From an uncultured Burkholderiales bacterium (GTDB taxonomy: Bacteria > Pseudomonadota > Gammaproteobacteria > Burkholderiales > Burkholderiaceae_C), in contig CAIZHQ010000016.1 in NCBI GenBank assembly GCA_903932865.1, positions 434,001-498,000 of the forward strand: a DNA stretch of 64,000 nt, given 5' to 3'. Below the pieces are notes generated by a model. That model was not told where the DNA came from. It did not search any database and saw nothing but the letters and a program-made list of their open reading frames with translations. The stretch's first letter is position 1; every line of letters starts with the position of its first letter. Position numbers and translations under genes: made by a program. Positions 56,273 to 64,000 of the stretch are shown here, in pieces.

Positions 56273-59061
56273 GCACCGTTCAATTCACCCTCAATGGCCA
56301 AAGTGTCGAAGCGCCTGCTGGCCAAAGCATTTTCAATATCGCCAAAGAATTGGGCATTGCCATCCCGCACCTGTGCCACAAGGAAGGCTTGATGCCCGAC
56401 GGCAACTGCCGCGCCTGCGTGGTCGAGGTGGAAGGTGAGCGCACCTTGGCGCCGAGTTGCTGCCGCAGCGCCACCCCTGGCATGCAGGTGCGCACCGACA
56501 GCGAACGTGCTGTCAAAAGCCAGAAGATGGTGCTGGAGATGCTGCTGGCCGACCTGCCCGAGCAGGGCCACAAATGGCTGGACGATCGGGCTGAAGCGCC
56601 GCACGGCGAACTGAGCCAATGGGCCGAGCACCACAGCGTGCACGTGCGCCCGCAACTGGCGGCCCTGAGTCGTGAAGCCGTGCCTGCCGATGTGTCGCAC
56701 CCGGCCATGGCCGTGAACTTGGACGCCTGCATCCAGTGCAACCGCTGCCAACGCGCCTGCCGTGACCTGCAGGTCAACGATGTGATCGGCCTGGCCTTTC
56801 GGGGCGCACACACCCAAGTGGTGTTTGACCTGGCCGACCCGATGGGTGGTAGCAGTTGTGTGGGTTGCGGCGAGTGTGTGCAGGCTTGCCCCACGGGCGC
56901 GCTCATGCCCAAGAGCCACATGGGGCCGCAAAAGGTGGACCGCGAAGTGGATTCCGTTTGTCCATTTTGTGGCGTCGGTTGTCTCGTGACTTATCAGGTT
57001 CGAGACGAAAAAATCGTCAGCGTCCAAGGCCGTGAAGGCCCAGCCAACGAAGGCCGCTTGTGCGTCAAGGGCCGCTTTGGCATGGACTACATCCACAGCC
57101 CGGACCGCATCACCAAGCCCCTGATCCGCAAGCCGGGCGTGGCCAAAGACCTGGGCCTGATCGATGGCCACACCGACTGGCGCGAAGTCTTTCGCGAAGC
57201 GACATGGGAAGAAGCATTGGATCGGGCCACCGAGCCACTGAACGCGTTGCGCCAGCAACACGGCCCCAAGTCGCTGGCCGGTTTCGGCTCCGCCAAAGGC
57301 AGCAACGAAGAGGCCTACCTGTTCCAGAAGCTGGTGCGCACCGGCTTTGGCAGCAACAACGTGGACCACTGCACGCGCCTGTGCCATGCATCCAGCGTGG
57401 CGGCCTTGCTCGAAGGTGTGGGCTCGGGCGCAGTGAGCAACCCGGTGCGTGATGTTGAGCACTCAGACCTCATCATCGTGATCGGCTCCAATCCCACCAG
57501 CAACCACCCTGTGGCGGCCACCTGGATGAAGAACGCCGCCCAACGCGGCACCCGCATCGTGATGGCCGACCCGCGCATCACCGACATCGGGCGTCACGCT
57601 TGGCGCACCCTTCAGTTCAAGGCCGACACCGATGTGGCGCTGCTCAACGCCATGCTCCACGTCATCGTGACCGAGAACCTGTGCGACGAGACCTTTTTGC
57701 GCGAGCGTGCCGACAACGTGGCCGAACTCAAGGCCCATGTGCAGGACTTCACACCCGAGGCCATGAGCTTGGTGTGCGGCATTCCGCCCGACACCATCCG
57801 TGAAGTGGCACGGGCCTATGCCACAGCCAAAGCCGCCATGATTTTGTGGGGCATGGGCGTGAGCCAGCATGTACACGGCACCGACAACGTGCGCTGCCTG
57901 ATCGCGCTGGCCAGCATCACCGGGCAGATTGGCCGACCCGGCACCGGCCTGCACCCACTGCGCGGCCAAAACAATGTGCAAGGCGCCAGCGATGCGGGCC
58001 TGATCCCGATGATGTACCCCAACTACCAGTGGGTGAGTGACCCATCGGCGCACGACTGGTTCGAGAAATTTTGGGACATGAAACTGGACGACCAGCCCGG
58101 CTACACCGTGGTCGAGATCATGCACAAGGCGCTTGCCGATGACAGCGACCCGCACAAGGTGCGGGGCATGTACATCATGGGTGAAAACCCGGCCATGAGC
58201 GACCCCGACCTGAATCACGCCCGCCATGCCTTGGCCAGCTTGCAGCACCTGGTGGTGCAAGACATTTTCTTGACCGAAACCGCCTGGCTGGCCGATGTGG
58301 TGCTGCCCGCCAGCGCTTGGCCCGAGAAAACCGGGACGGTGAGCAACACCGACCGCACGGTGCAAATGGGCCGCCAGGCCGTGCTGCCGCCCGGCGAGGC
58401 GAAACCCGACCTCTGGATCATCCAGAAGATGGCCGCACGCATGGGTCTGAACTGGCACTACGCCGGCGAGCAAGAGGGTGTGGAACAGGTCTATGAAGAA
58501 ATGCGCCAGGCCATGGTTCCGGCCATTGGTGGCATCGACTGGGCGCGCCTGAACGCGGGCTCGGTCACTTACCCCTGTGTGAATGCCGATGATCCGGGCC
58601 AGCCCATCGTCTTCCATGACCATTTCCCTACCGCCGATGGCCGGGTTCGGCTTATGACGGCCAGCCTGATTCCGGCCAACGAGCAGCCCGATGCCGAGTA
58701 CCCGATGGTGCTCATCACCGGGCGGCAGCTGGAACATTGGCACACCGGCAGCATGACGCGCCGCGCCACCGTGCTCGATGCGCTGGAGCCTGCGGCCACG
58801 GCTTCGCTGCACGGCAGCGAGTTGCGCCGGCTGGGTCTGCAAGCTGGGCAACCAGTGCGCATTGCCTCGCGGCGCGGCGAGGTTCAGTTGCAGCTGCGGC
58901 AAGACGACGGCACGCCGCTGGGCACGGTGTACATCCCCTTTGCCTACCAGGAGGCAGCGGCCAATTTACTGACCAACGCGGCGCTGGACCCGTTTGGCAA
59001 GATCCCAGAATTCAAATACTGTGCTGTGCGGATCGAAGCGGCGATCCCGGTGAACGCATGA
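56269..59061 (+). CDS. NAD-dependent formate dehydrogenase alpha subunit (molybdo- or tungsto-enzyme)
   Basis: A 930-residue catalytic subunit. In order: a [2Fe-2S] domain (CHKEGLMPDGNCRAC), the His-Cys cluster region, two ferredoxin [4Fe-4S] motifs (CIQCNRCQRAC and CVGCGECVQACP), the cofactor-proximal cluster CPFCGVGC, and the bis-MGD domain. The metal ligand is a cysteine, Cys372 in HCTRLCHASS, followed by the catalytic His373; no selenocysteine is needed. There is no Tat signal, so it is cytoplasmic. It oxidises formate to CO2 with fdhB. Mo versus W cannot be told from sequence. The stop is followed by 79 bp before the sensor kinase. Confidence 0.94.
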   Translation: MSTVQFTLNGQSVEAPAGQSIFNIAKELGIAIPHLCHKEGLMPDGNCRACVVEVEGERTLAPSCCRSATPGMQVRTDSERAVKSQKMVLEMLLADLPEQGHKWLDDRAEAPHGELSQWAEHHSVHVRPQLAALSREAVPADVSHPAMAVNLDACIQCNRCQRACRDLQVNDVIGLAFRGAHTQVVFDLADPMGGSSCVGCGECVQACPTGALMPKSHMGPQKVDREVDSVCPFCGVGCLVTYQVRDEKIVSVQGREGPANEGRLCVKGRFGMDYIHSPDRITKPLIRKPGVAKDLGLIDGHTDWREVFREATWEEALDRATEPLNALRQQHGPKSLAGFGSAKGSNEEAYLFQKLVRTGFGSNNVDHCTRLCHASSVAALLEGVGSGAVSNPVRDVEHSDLIIVIGSNPTSNHPVAATWMKNAAQRGTRIVMADPRITDIGRHAWRTLQFKADTDVALLNAMLHVIVTENLCDETFLRERADNVAELKAHVQDFTPEAMSLVCGIPPDTIREVARAYATAKAAMILWGMGVSQHVHGTDNVRCLIALASITGQIGRPGTGLHPLRGQNNVQGASDAGLIPMMYPNYQWVSDPSAHDWFEKFWDMKLDDQPGYTVVEIMHKALADDSDPHKVRGMYIMGENPAMSDPDLNHARHALASLQHLVVQDIFLTETAWLADVVLPASAWPEKTGTVSNTDRTVQMGRQAVLPPGEAKPDLWIIQKMAARMGLNWHYAGEQEGVEQVYEEMRQAMVPAIGGIDWARLNAGSVTYPCVNADDPGQPIVFHDHFPTADGRVRLMTASLIPANEQPDAEYPMVLITGRQLEHWHTGSMTRRATVLDALEPAATASLHGSELRRLGLQAGQPVRIASRRGEVQLQLRQDDGTPLGTVYIPFAYQEAAANLLTNAALDPFGKIPEFKYCAVRIEAAIPVNA

Positions 59062-59128
59062 TCGGCGGCTGTTTGCGCCTGTGGGCCGATGATCTGACTG
59101 CGTCCACGGTGGGCTGTACGATGTGGCC

Positions 59129-59135
59129 AAGGAGG
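59129..59135 (+). promoter_or_regulatory. Strong Shine-Dalgarno that selects a TTG start
   Basis: AAGGAGG lies five bases before TTG at 59141. A GTG at 59123 in the same frame precedes this site and has no such sequence. The spacing decides the start of the following gene. Confidence 0.65.
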
Positions 59136-59140
59136 CTGAT

Positions 59141-60631
59141 TTGAGTTTGAATGTGCAAACCATCTTCTGGATGGATGCGTTTTTGTACCTGATGCTGCAT
59201 GCGGCCATCTGGTACGGGCTGGCGCGCTTTCGCAGCCCGGTGGTGGTCATGTGGAGTGTTTCGGGCATTCTCAGTGCACTGTCTTTGTGCGTGCTGGGCA
59301 GCCGGGGTTGGATCAGCACCGATGTGGTGGTGGTGGTGGGGCTGTTTCTGATGACGGCTGGCAACTGGGGTCGACAAGTGGCTTTGCGCTCACTCAATGG
59401 ACCGGCTTCGTCTGCTTGGTTATGGTCCTCCGGTGGGCTGAATGTGGCCTTTTTGACGCTCAGCTATGGGTTGCATTTTTCGGGTTCACCCGAGAGCACC
59501 ATCATGCTGGTGTTTTATGTTTTTTACGCCTTCAGTTGTTTGGAGTACTTTTTCGCTGGCACCCGCATTGCCTTGACCCACGACAAAAAGGGCGCGGATT
59601 CGGTGATGTGGGCAGGCTTGATTTTTTCGGTGACTTTGGGCGTCAAGGCATTGGCCATGATGGCGGGCGTTGGGGCTGAAGATCTGTATGAACCCTCCTG
59701 GGATCACGTCTTGGTGTTCGTCGGTCAATTCACAGCCATCATGATGCTGTGTGTGGGGTTCATGCAGATTTTTGTGGACCAGGATCACCGCAGCAAAATT
59801 GCCATGCAGCAGCAACTGGCGCGTGAGCAAGAGCATGCCGCCTTGGCCTTGCAACATGCTCAAGATCTGAGTGTCTTGTTGACCGAGCGCCAAGAGATCA
59901 TCCGGCAGTTGACCTTGTCCAACAAGAGCGCGGGCATGGGTGCATTGGTGGCCAGTTTTGCACACGAGCTGAACCAGCCGCTCACGGCCAACTTGCTGCA
60001 TGCAGAACTGATCATGGCCAAACTGGAAGAGCTTGAAGTTGAGGTGCCAACGCCCAGTATGGGTATCCTTCAAAAAGTGGCCAGCGCCATGGTGCAAGAC
60101 ACGCAGCGATCGGCAGACATCATCCGCAAACTGCGCAATTTGTTTCGCATGAGCAAAGGCGAGTACACGGCCTTGAAACTGAACGAGGTGGTGCAAGATG
60201 TGCTGGACTTGGTCCAGTCGAAAATGAAACATGCCGGCATTGCCTGCACGGTCGATTGGGATCCCCACTTGCGCGTGCATGGCGATGCCACGCAGTTGCA
60301 ACAAGTCGTTTTGAATCTGCTCAACAACGCCATCGATGCGCTGATCGAGTCCGGGTGTGTCAAGCCTGAGCTGCGCATACGGGGCACGGTTTTGGGCGAT
60401 CACCTGAACCTGGAGGTGCAAGACAATGGCCCAGGCATCGCGCCTGAGCGGGCGGAAGATGTGTTCAGCCTGTTCAAAACCTCCAAGTGCCAAGGCATGG
60501 GCGTGGGACTGTGGCTCAGCCGTTCTATCGTCGAGATGCACGGTGGTCATCTGACCTTCCAGTCCGAACCCGGTCGCCGCACGGTTTTCACTTTGCGTTT
60601 ACCCTTGCTGAACGAATCCCTGCTGGGTTGA
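59141..60631 (+). CDS. Membrane sensor histidine kinase (orphan)
   Basis: A 496-residue protein. The first ~215 residues hold six to seven hydrophobic helices without a recognisable periplasmic domain. A coiled-coil linker (about 220-260) leads to the kinase core: the phosphorylated histidine is His275 in SFAHELNQPLTAN, the N box is VLNLLNNAIDAL, and the G boxes are DNGPGIAPE and GMGVGLWLS. No response regulator is next to it. TTG at 59141 is chosen because of the AAGGAGG before it. It lies between two formate dehydrogenase gene groups; a role in sensing formate, redox or aromatic signals is possible but not shown. Confidence 0.87.
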   Translation: MSLNVQTIFWMDAFLYLMLHAAIWYGLARFRSPVVVMWSVSGILSALSLCVLGSRGWISTDVVVVVGLFLMTAGNWGRQVALRSLNGPASSAWLWSSGGLNVAFLTLSYGLHFSGSPESTIMLVFYVFYAFSCLEYFFAGTRIALTHDKKGADSVMWAGLIFSVTLGVKALAMMAGVGAEDLYEPSWDHVLVFVGQFTAIMMLCVGFMQIFVDQDHRSKIAMQQQLAREQEHAALALQHAQDLSVLLTERQEIIRQLTLSNKSAGMGALVASFAHELNQPLTANLLHAELIMAKLEELEVEVPTPSMGILQKVASAMVQDTQRSADIIRKLRNLFRMSKGEYTALKLNEVVQDVLDLVQSKMKHAGIACTVDWDPHLRVHGDATQLQQVVLNLLNNAIDALIESGCVKPELRIRGTVLGDHLNLEVQDNGPGIAPERAEDVFSLFKTSKCQGMGVGLWLSRSIVEMHGGHLTFQSEPGRRTVFTLRLPLLNESLLG

Positions 60632-60665
60632 TGAAGGGGCAAGCCCCGCCGAAAGAAAGTGTCCA

Positions 60666-61223
60666 ATGTCTGTTCATGTGGTATCCGAAATGGCGGTGCT
60701 GATGCGCCGAGAAGCCGTGCGAGGGGCCATGTCCCGCTGGCAGTCCCACCGCTGGGTGTTGGCCGATGTCGTGCCGCAAGAGCCCAGTTTTGGCTGGACC
60801 CCACGGTGCCTGCGCCAAACCGATGACGAAGCCCTCTGGCTCTACCCTGCTTGGCGGCTGGAACTGTTCAGTGACGACGCCGAAGGCTATTGGCTCAACC
60901 TGACCTCGCCCACCCCCAGCTTCTTTGTCATGTGGCGTCTGGAGCAAGGGATGGATGGTCAGAAGGAGCAGGCCGTGCCCCAGGCCCTGAGCCTGAGTTA
61001 CCACGATGCGGGTCGATGGCTTGACGCCCAAGAAACTGTTGAAAACGTCCCTGCCTCGCCCGAAGTGGTGGCCAGGTTGCAAGCCTTCACCGACGCCTTT
61101 TATGTGCCCGAAGTCAAACGCCGACAGCGCCCGCAAAGCTTTCAGGGCCTGACCGACCGCTTTGGCCAGCCTGCCTCCGTCAGCACCATGGACAAGCGCA
61201 AGGGCGCAAGGCAGGGCCCATGA
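60666..61223 (+). CDS. DUF3305 domain protein
   Basis: A 185-residue soluble protein with VSEMAVLMRREAVRGAMSRWQSHRW near its start, recognised as DUF3305. It is found at the head of formate dehydrogenase gene clusters in proteobacteria, before DUF3306 and a ferredoxin. Its function is not known. Its stop overlaps the next start by 4 bp, so the two are coupled. ATG 60666. Confidence 0.85.
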   Translation: MSVHVVSEMAVLMRREAVRGAMSRWQSHRWVLADVVPQEPSFGWTPRCLRQTDDEALWLYPAWRLELFSDDAEGYWLNLTSPTPSFFVMWRLEQGMDGQKEQAVPQALSLSYHDAGRWLDAQETVENVPASPEVVARLQAFTDAFYVPEVKRRQRPQSFQGLTDRFGQPASVSTMDKRKGARQGP

Positions 61224-61951
61224 GCGAGCACTTTTTCAGCCGCTGGTCGCAGCGCAAACAGGCTGTGGCCCAAGGCTTGCCGGTGGCCGAGCCTGCCCTT
61301 CCGGTGAGTTCGGTCGAGTCGTCTGGATTGACTGGATCGTCCGAATCGGTGGAGCCATCCAAGGCTGTGCCCCAAGGGCTTGATTCGGGTTCAGCCCAAG
61401 CGAAGTCCAGTGAATTGCCTGCCCAGCCCTTGCCCAGCCTGGATGACGCGCGCGCCTTGACGCCGTCCTCGGATTTTCAGCCTTTCATGCGGCCTGGTGT
61501 GACAGCCGATGTGCGCAATGTGGCCATGAAAAAGCTGTTCACCGACCCGCACTTCAATGTGATGGACGGGCTGGACATCTACATCGGCGACTACAACACA
61601 CCCGACCCCATGCCAGCCGGCATGTTGCAAAAAATGGTGGGCGCGCAACTGCTGGGTTTGTTCGACACACCCGATGACGCGGCGGCCAAGGCTGTGGCCA
61701 CGGCCGAGCCCACGTTGACTGTTGTCAGCCCTGCTGCAGGCCCCCGGGAAAACCCTGTGCTAAATACTGCGGCACCGCAAGGCGCGCCAGTTGTGGCACA
61801 GTCGCCGCCTACCCTGACCGATTTGGCAGGATCGGTCAGCCCCATGCTGCAGCCTCACGTCCACGCGCACCCCGAACATGTCCACCCTGATTTGCAACTG
61901 CAACCAAACCATGCCCCTGCAAGCCCTAACTCTGGGCCAAGCACTGGGTGA
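61220..61951 (+). CDS. DUF3306 domain protein
   Basis: A 243-residue protein beginning MSEHFFSRWSQRKQ, the DUF3306 signature, with a conserved middle (LTPSSDFQPFMRPGV to LDIYIGDYN). The tail is rich in Ala, Pro, Thr and His and probably disordered. Function unknown; it accompanies formate dehydrogenase genes. It overlaps DUF3305 by 4 bp and the next gene by 41 bp. Confidence 0.83.
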   Translation: MSEHFFSRWSQRKQAVAQGLPVAEPALPVSSVESSGLTGSSESVEPSKAVPQGLDSGSAQAKSSELPAQPLPSLDDARALTPSSDFQPFMRPGVTADVRNVAMKKLFTDPHFNVMDGLDIYIGDYNTPDPMPAGMLQKMVGAQLLGLFDTPDDAAAKAVATAEPTLTVVSPAAGPRENPVLNTAAPQGAPVVAQSPPTLTDLAGSVSPMLQPHVHAHPEHVHPDLQLQPNHAPASPNSGPSTG

Positions 61952-64000
61952 AGACCTGACGCTGCACACCACTTTGTGCCGACGCGAAGCGGGGCAATTC
62001 CAGAAAGCCGTGAAAACTGGCGAAACCGTGGTCGTGGCCTGTACGCAAGAAAAACGCCTCTTCTCTGAATTGGCCGAGCAAACCGAAGGGGCGACTTCGC
62101 CCATCCGCTTTGTCAACATCCGCGAAACCGGTGGCTGGGGCCGTGAAGCCGAACACGCCATGCCCAAAATGGCCGCCTTGTTGGCCGCAGCCCGTTTGCC
62201 CGAACCCGAGCCGGTGGCCACCGTCACCTACAAAAGTGAAGGTCGCGTGCTCATCATCGGTGCCATCGATGTGGCCGAACGCGCTGCAAGTTTTTTGTCG
62301 GATGCGATGCAGGTCACCCTTTTTGCTCAAGGCCCAGGCCAGGTCGGGGGAGGCCAAGAGCGCCGTTTTCCGGTCGTGGCTGGGCGCTTGCAAAGTTTGA
62401 GCGGCTGGTTGGGCGCGTTTGAGGTGACTTGGGATGCCAGCAACCCGATTGATCTGGACCTGTGCACCCGCTGCAACGCCTGCGTGGTGGCTTGCCCCGA
62501 GCAGGCCATTGGCCTGGATTACCAAGTTGACCTGTCGCGCTGCAGCTCGCACCGCGATTGCGTCAAGGTGTGCGAAGCAGCCGGCGCGATCGACTTCACC
62601 CGCGACGCGCGGTTGCAAACCGAACGTTTTGACGTGGTGCTCGATTTGCGCGGTGACCAAGCTTCGCCCACCTTTTCATCACACGCCTTGCCGCAAGGCT
62701 ATTTCCGCTGGGACGGGCAAGACCTGCACACCTTGCTCAAGGTGCGTGAACTGGTGGGTGAGTTTGAAAAGCCCCGTTTTTTTGCCTACAAGCAAAAACT
62801 CTGCGCCCACAGCCGCAACGAGCAAGTGGGCTGCAGCGCCTGCATTGACGTCTGCTCGGCCCAAGCCGTGCGCTCGGACAAAAGCCGCCAACAAATCGTG
62901 GTCAACCCCAACCTGTGCGTGGGTTGCGGTGCCTGCACCACGGCTTGCCCGACAGGCGCGCTGACCTACGCCTACCCGCGCCCGGCAGAGCAGGGCGCCA
63001 AGATCCGCACGCTGCTGTCGGCCTATCAGGCCGCTGGTGGGCGCGATGCCGCTTTGCTGTTGCACAGCCAGGAAAAAGGCCAGGCCTTGATCGACGAAGT
63101 AGGCCGCGGTGCGCAGCTGGGCCTCATGCAAGGTGTGCCCGCCCGCGTGATGCCTGTGGCCTTGTGGCACACGGCCAGTGTGGGCATGGAGCTGTGGTTG
63201 TCGGCTGTGGCCTACGGCGCTCGCCAGGTCATGGTGTTGCTCACCGACGAAGAAGCGCCGCAATACCGCGCTGCCCTCATGGAACAAATGGCCGTGGCCC
63301 AAAGTCTGCTGAACGGCCTGGGATACACCGGCGTTCACTTTCAGTTACTGCAAGCCAAGGCTGCCGGATCTTTGGACGCAGACCTGCAGCGCCTGTGCGC
63401 ACGCAGCCTCCAGTCCACGAGCCTGCCTACAGGCCCGGCCGCCGCAGCCCGCCATACGGTGCAGGCCGAAAAGCGCAGCAACCTCGAGTTGGTCATCGAC
63501 CACCTGATGGCCCAGTCACCCGTGATGGCGATGGCCGAGGCCTCGCGCCCCCGGGCGCTGGCCTTGCCTGCCGCTGGGTCGCCCTTTGGCAGCATCACGG
63601 TGGACGGCAGCAAGTGCACGCTGTGCATGAGCTGTGTGGGCGCTTGCCCTTCGTCGGCGCTGCAAGACAACCCCTTGCAGCCTGAGCTGCGTTTTGTCGA
63701 GAAAAACTGCGTGCAGTGCGGTCTGTGTGCGACAACCTGCCCCGAAAACGCGATCACGCTGCAGCCGCGCCTGTCGCTGCGGGTCGAACGGACGCAGCCG
63801 CGCGTGGTCCACAGCAGCCAGCCATACGCCTGCATCCGCTGCGCCAAACCCTTTGGCACCCTCAAGGCCATCGAGACCATGCTGGGCCGCCTGACGGGGC
63901 ACAGCATGTTCCAAGGTCCGGCCCTGGAGCGCCTGAAAATGTGCGGCGACTGCCGCGTCATCGACATGTTCACCGACGAGAACCAGGTGCGCATCAACGA
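61911..64000 (+). CDS. Multi-cluster 4Fe-4S ferredoxin of the formate dehydrogenase locus (runs off right edge)
   Basis: About 696 residues are seen. Cysteine motifs of at least five to six [4Fe-4S] clusters are present: CTRCNACVVACP, CSSHRDCVKVC, CSACIDVC, CVGCGACTTACP, CTLCMSCVGACP and CVQCGLCATTCP. Between them are non-ferredoxin segments, including one resembling a CoA/heterodisulfide-reductase-like delta subunit near GMELWLSAVAYGARQVMVLL. ATG 61911 overlaps the DUF3306 end by 41 bp. Large ferredoxins of this type follow DUF3305/3306 and precede a chaperone and the catalytic subunit of a Tat-exported formate dehydrogenase. The C-terminus lies outside the window. Confidence 0.85.
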   Translation, partial: MPLQALTLGQALGEDLTLHTTLCRREAGQFQKAVKTGETVVVACTQEKRLFSELAEQTEGATSPIRFVNIRETGGWGREAEHAMPKMAALLAAARLPEPEPVATVTYKSEGRVLIIGAIDVAERAASFLSDAMQVTLFAQGPGQVGGGQERRFPVVAGRLQSLSGWLGAFEVTWDASNPIDLDLCTRCNACVVACPEQAIGLDYQVDLSRCSSHRDCVKVCEAAGAIDFTRDARLQTERFDVVLDLRGDQASPTFSSHALPQGYFRWDGQDLHTLLKVRELVGEFEKPRFFAYKQKLCAHSRNEQVGCSACIDVCSAQAVRSDKSRQQIVVNPNLCVGCGACTTACPTGALTYAYPRPAEQGAKIRTLLSAYQAAGGRDAALLLHSQEKGQALIDEVGRGAQLGLMQGVPARVMPVALWHTASVGMELWLSAVAYGARQVMVLLTDEEAPQYRAALMEQMAVAQSLLNGLGYTGVHFQLLQAKAAGSLDADLQRLCARSLQSTSLPTGPAAAARHTVQAEKRSNLELVIDHLMAQSPVMAMAEASRPRALALPAAGSPFGSITVDGSKCTLCMSCVGACPSSALQDNPLQPELRFVEKNCVQCGLCATTCPENAITLQPRLSLRVERTQPRVVHSSQPYACIRCAKPFGTLKAIETMLGRLTGHSMFQGPALERLKMCGDCRVIDMFTDENQVRIN

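Overview
This window looks like a chromosomal segment of a betaproteobacterium of the order Burkholderiales, probably Comamonadaceae close to Limnohabitans or Rhodoferax. This is inferred from the proteins and gene orders: exbB-exbD-leuS-lptE-holA-proA, DUF3460-scpA, hpf-ptsN-hprK, and a box-type aerobic benzoyl-CoA pathway with a BoxR regulator. GC content is generally high, genes are dense and run on both strands. I see no rRNA, tRNA, CRISPR array, prophage or insertion sequence.

Region 1 (1-5.3 kb): the start of mnmA, then a co-directional cluster of a lytic transglycosylase, an MBOAT O-acyltransferase and two SGNH-fold proteins, which looks like a cell-wall or surface-glycan O-acetylation unit. 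Region 2 (5.3-16.1 kb): a decayed TauE/SafE gene, a Nudix hydrolase, pntA-pntB (with a duplicated 42-bp repeat between them), fadD, mtnN, corA, a patatin-like lipase and an MFS transporter. Region 3 (16.1-28.6 kb): housekeeping genes: hpf-ptsN-hprK, fur, bamE, dapB, exbB-exbD, leuS-lptE-holA, proA, gshA. Region 4 (28.6-42.6 kb): kup, preceded by a terminator-like hairpin touching its start codon; an esterase, an RNB exoribonuclease, a TonB-like protein, mtgA, ruvC, scpA, DUF3460, a SulP permease, a DUF1275 membrane protein, metG (with a low-GC internal segment) and apbC.

Region 5 (42.6-64 kb) is the catabolic part. A LysR regulator diverges from a Bug-type binding protein and an amidohydrolase. 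Then follow benzoate-CoA ligase, the BoxR repressor, boxC, boxB and boxA, and only 6 bp after boxA a two-subunit NAD-linked formate dehydrogenase. BoxC releases formate when it opens the benzoyl-CoA ring, so this arrangement couples ring cleavage with recovery of reducing power from the formate. TGCA-N6-TGCA dyads of the type bound by BzdR/BoxR flank bclA/boxR and precede boxC. Between boxB and boxA lie three 78-79 bp hairpin elements with a conserved apex and divergent but self-complementary arms, which is the most unusual sequence feature here. The window ends with an orphan sensor kinase, DUF3305 and DUF3306 genes and a multi-cluster ferredoxin, the usual leading genes of a second, membrane or periplasmic formate dehydrogenase locus that must continue past the right edge.
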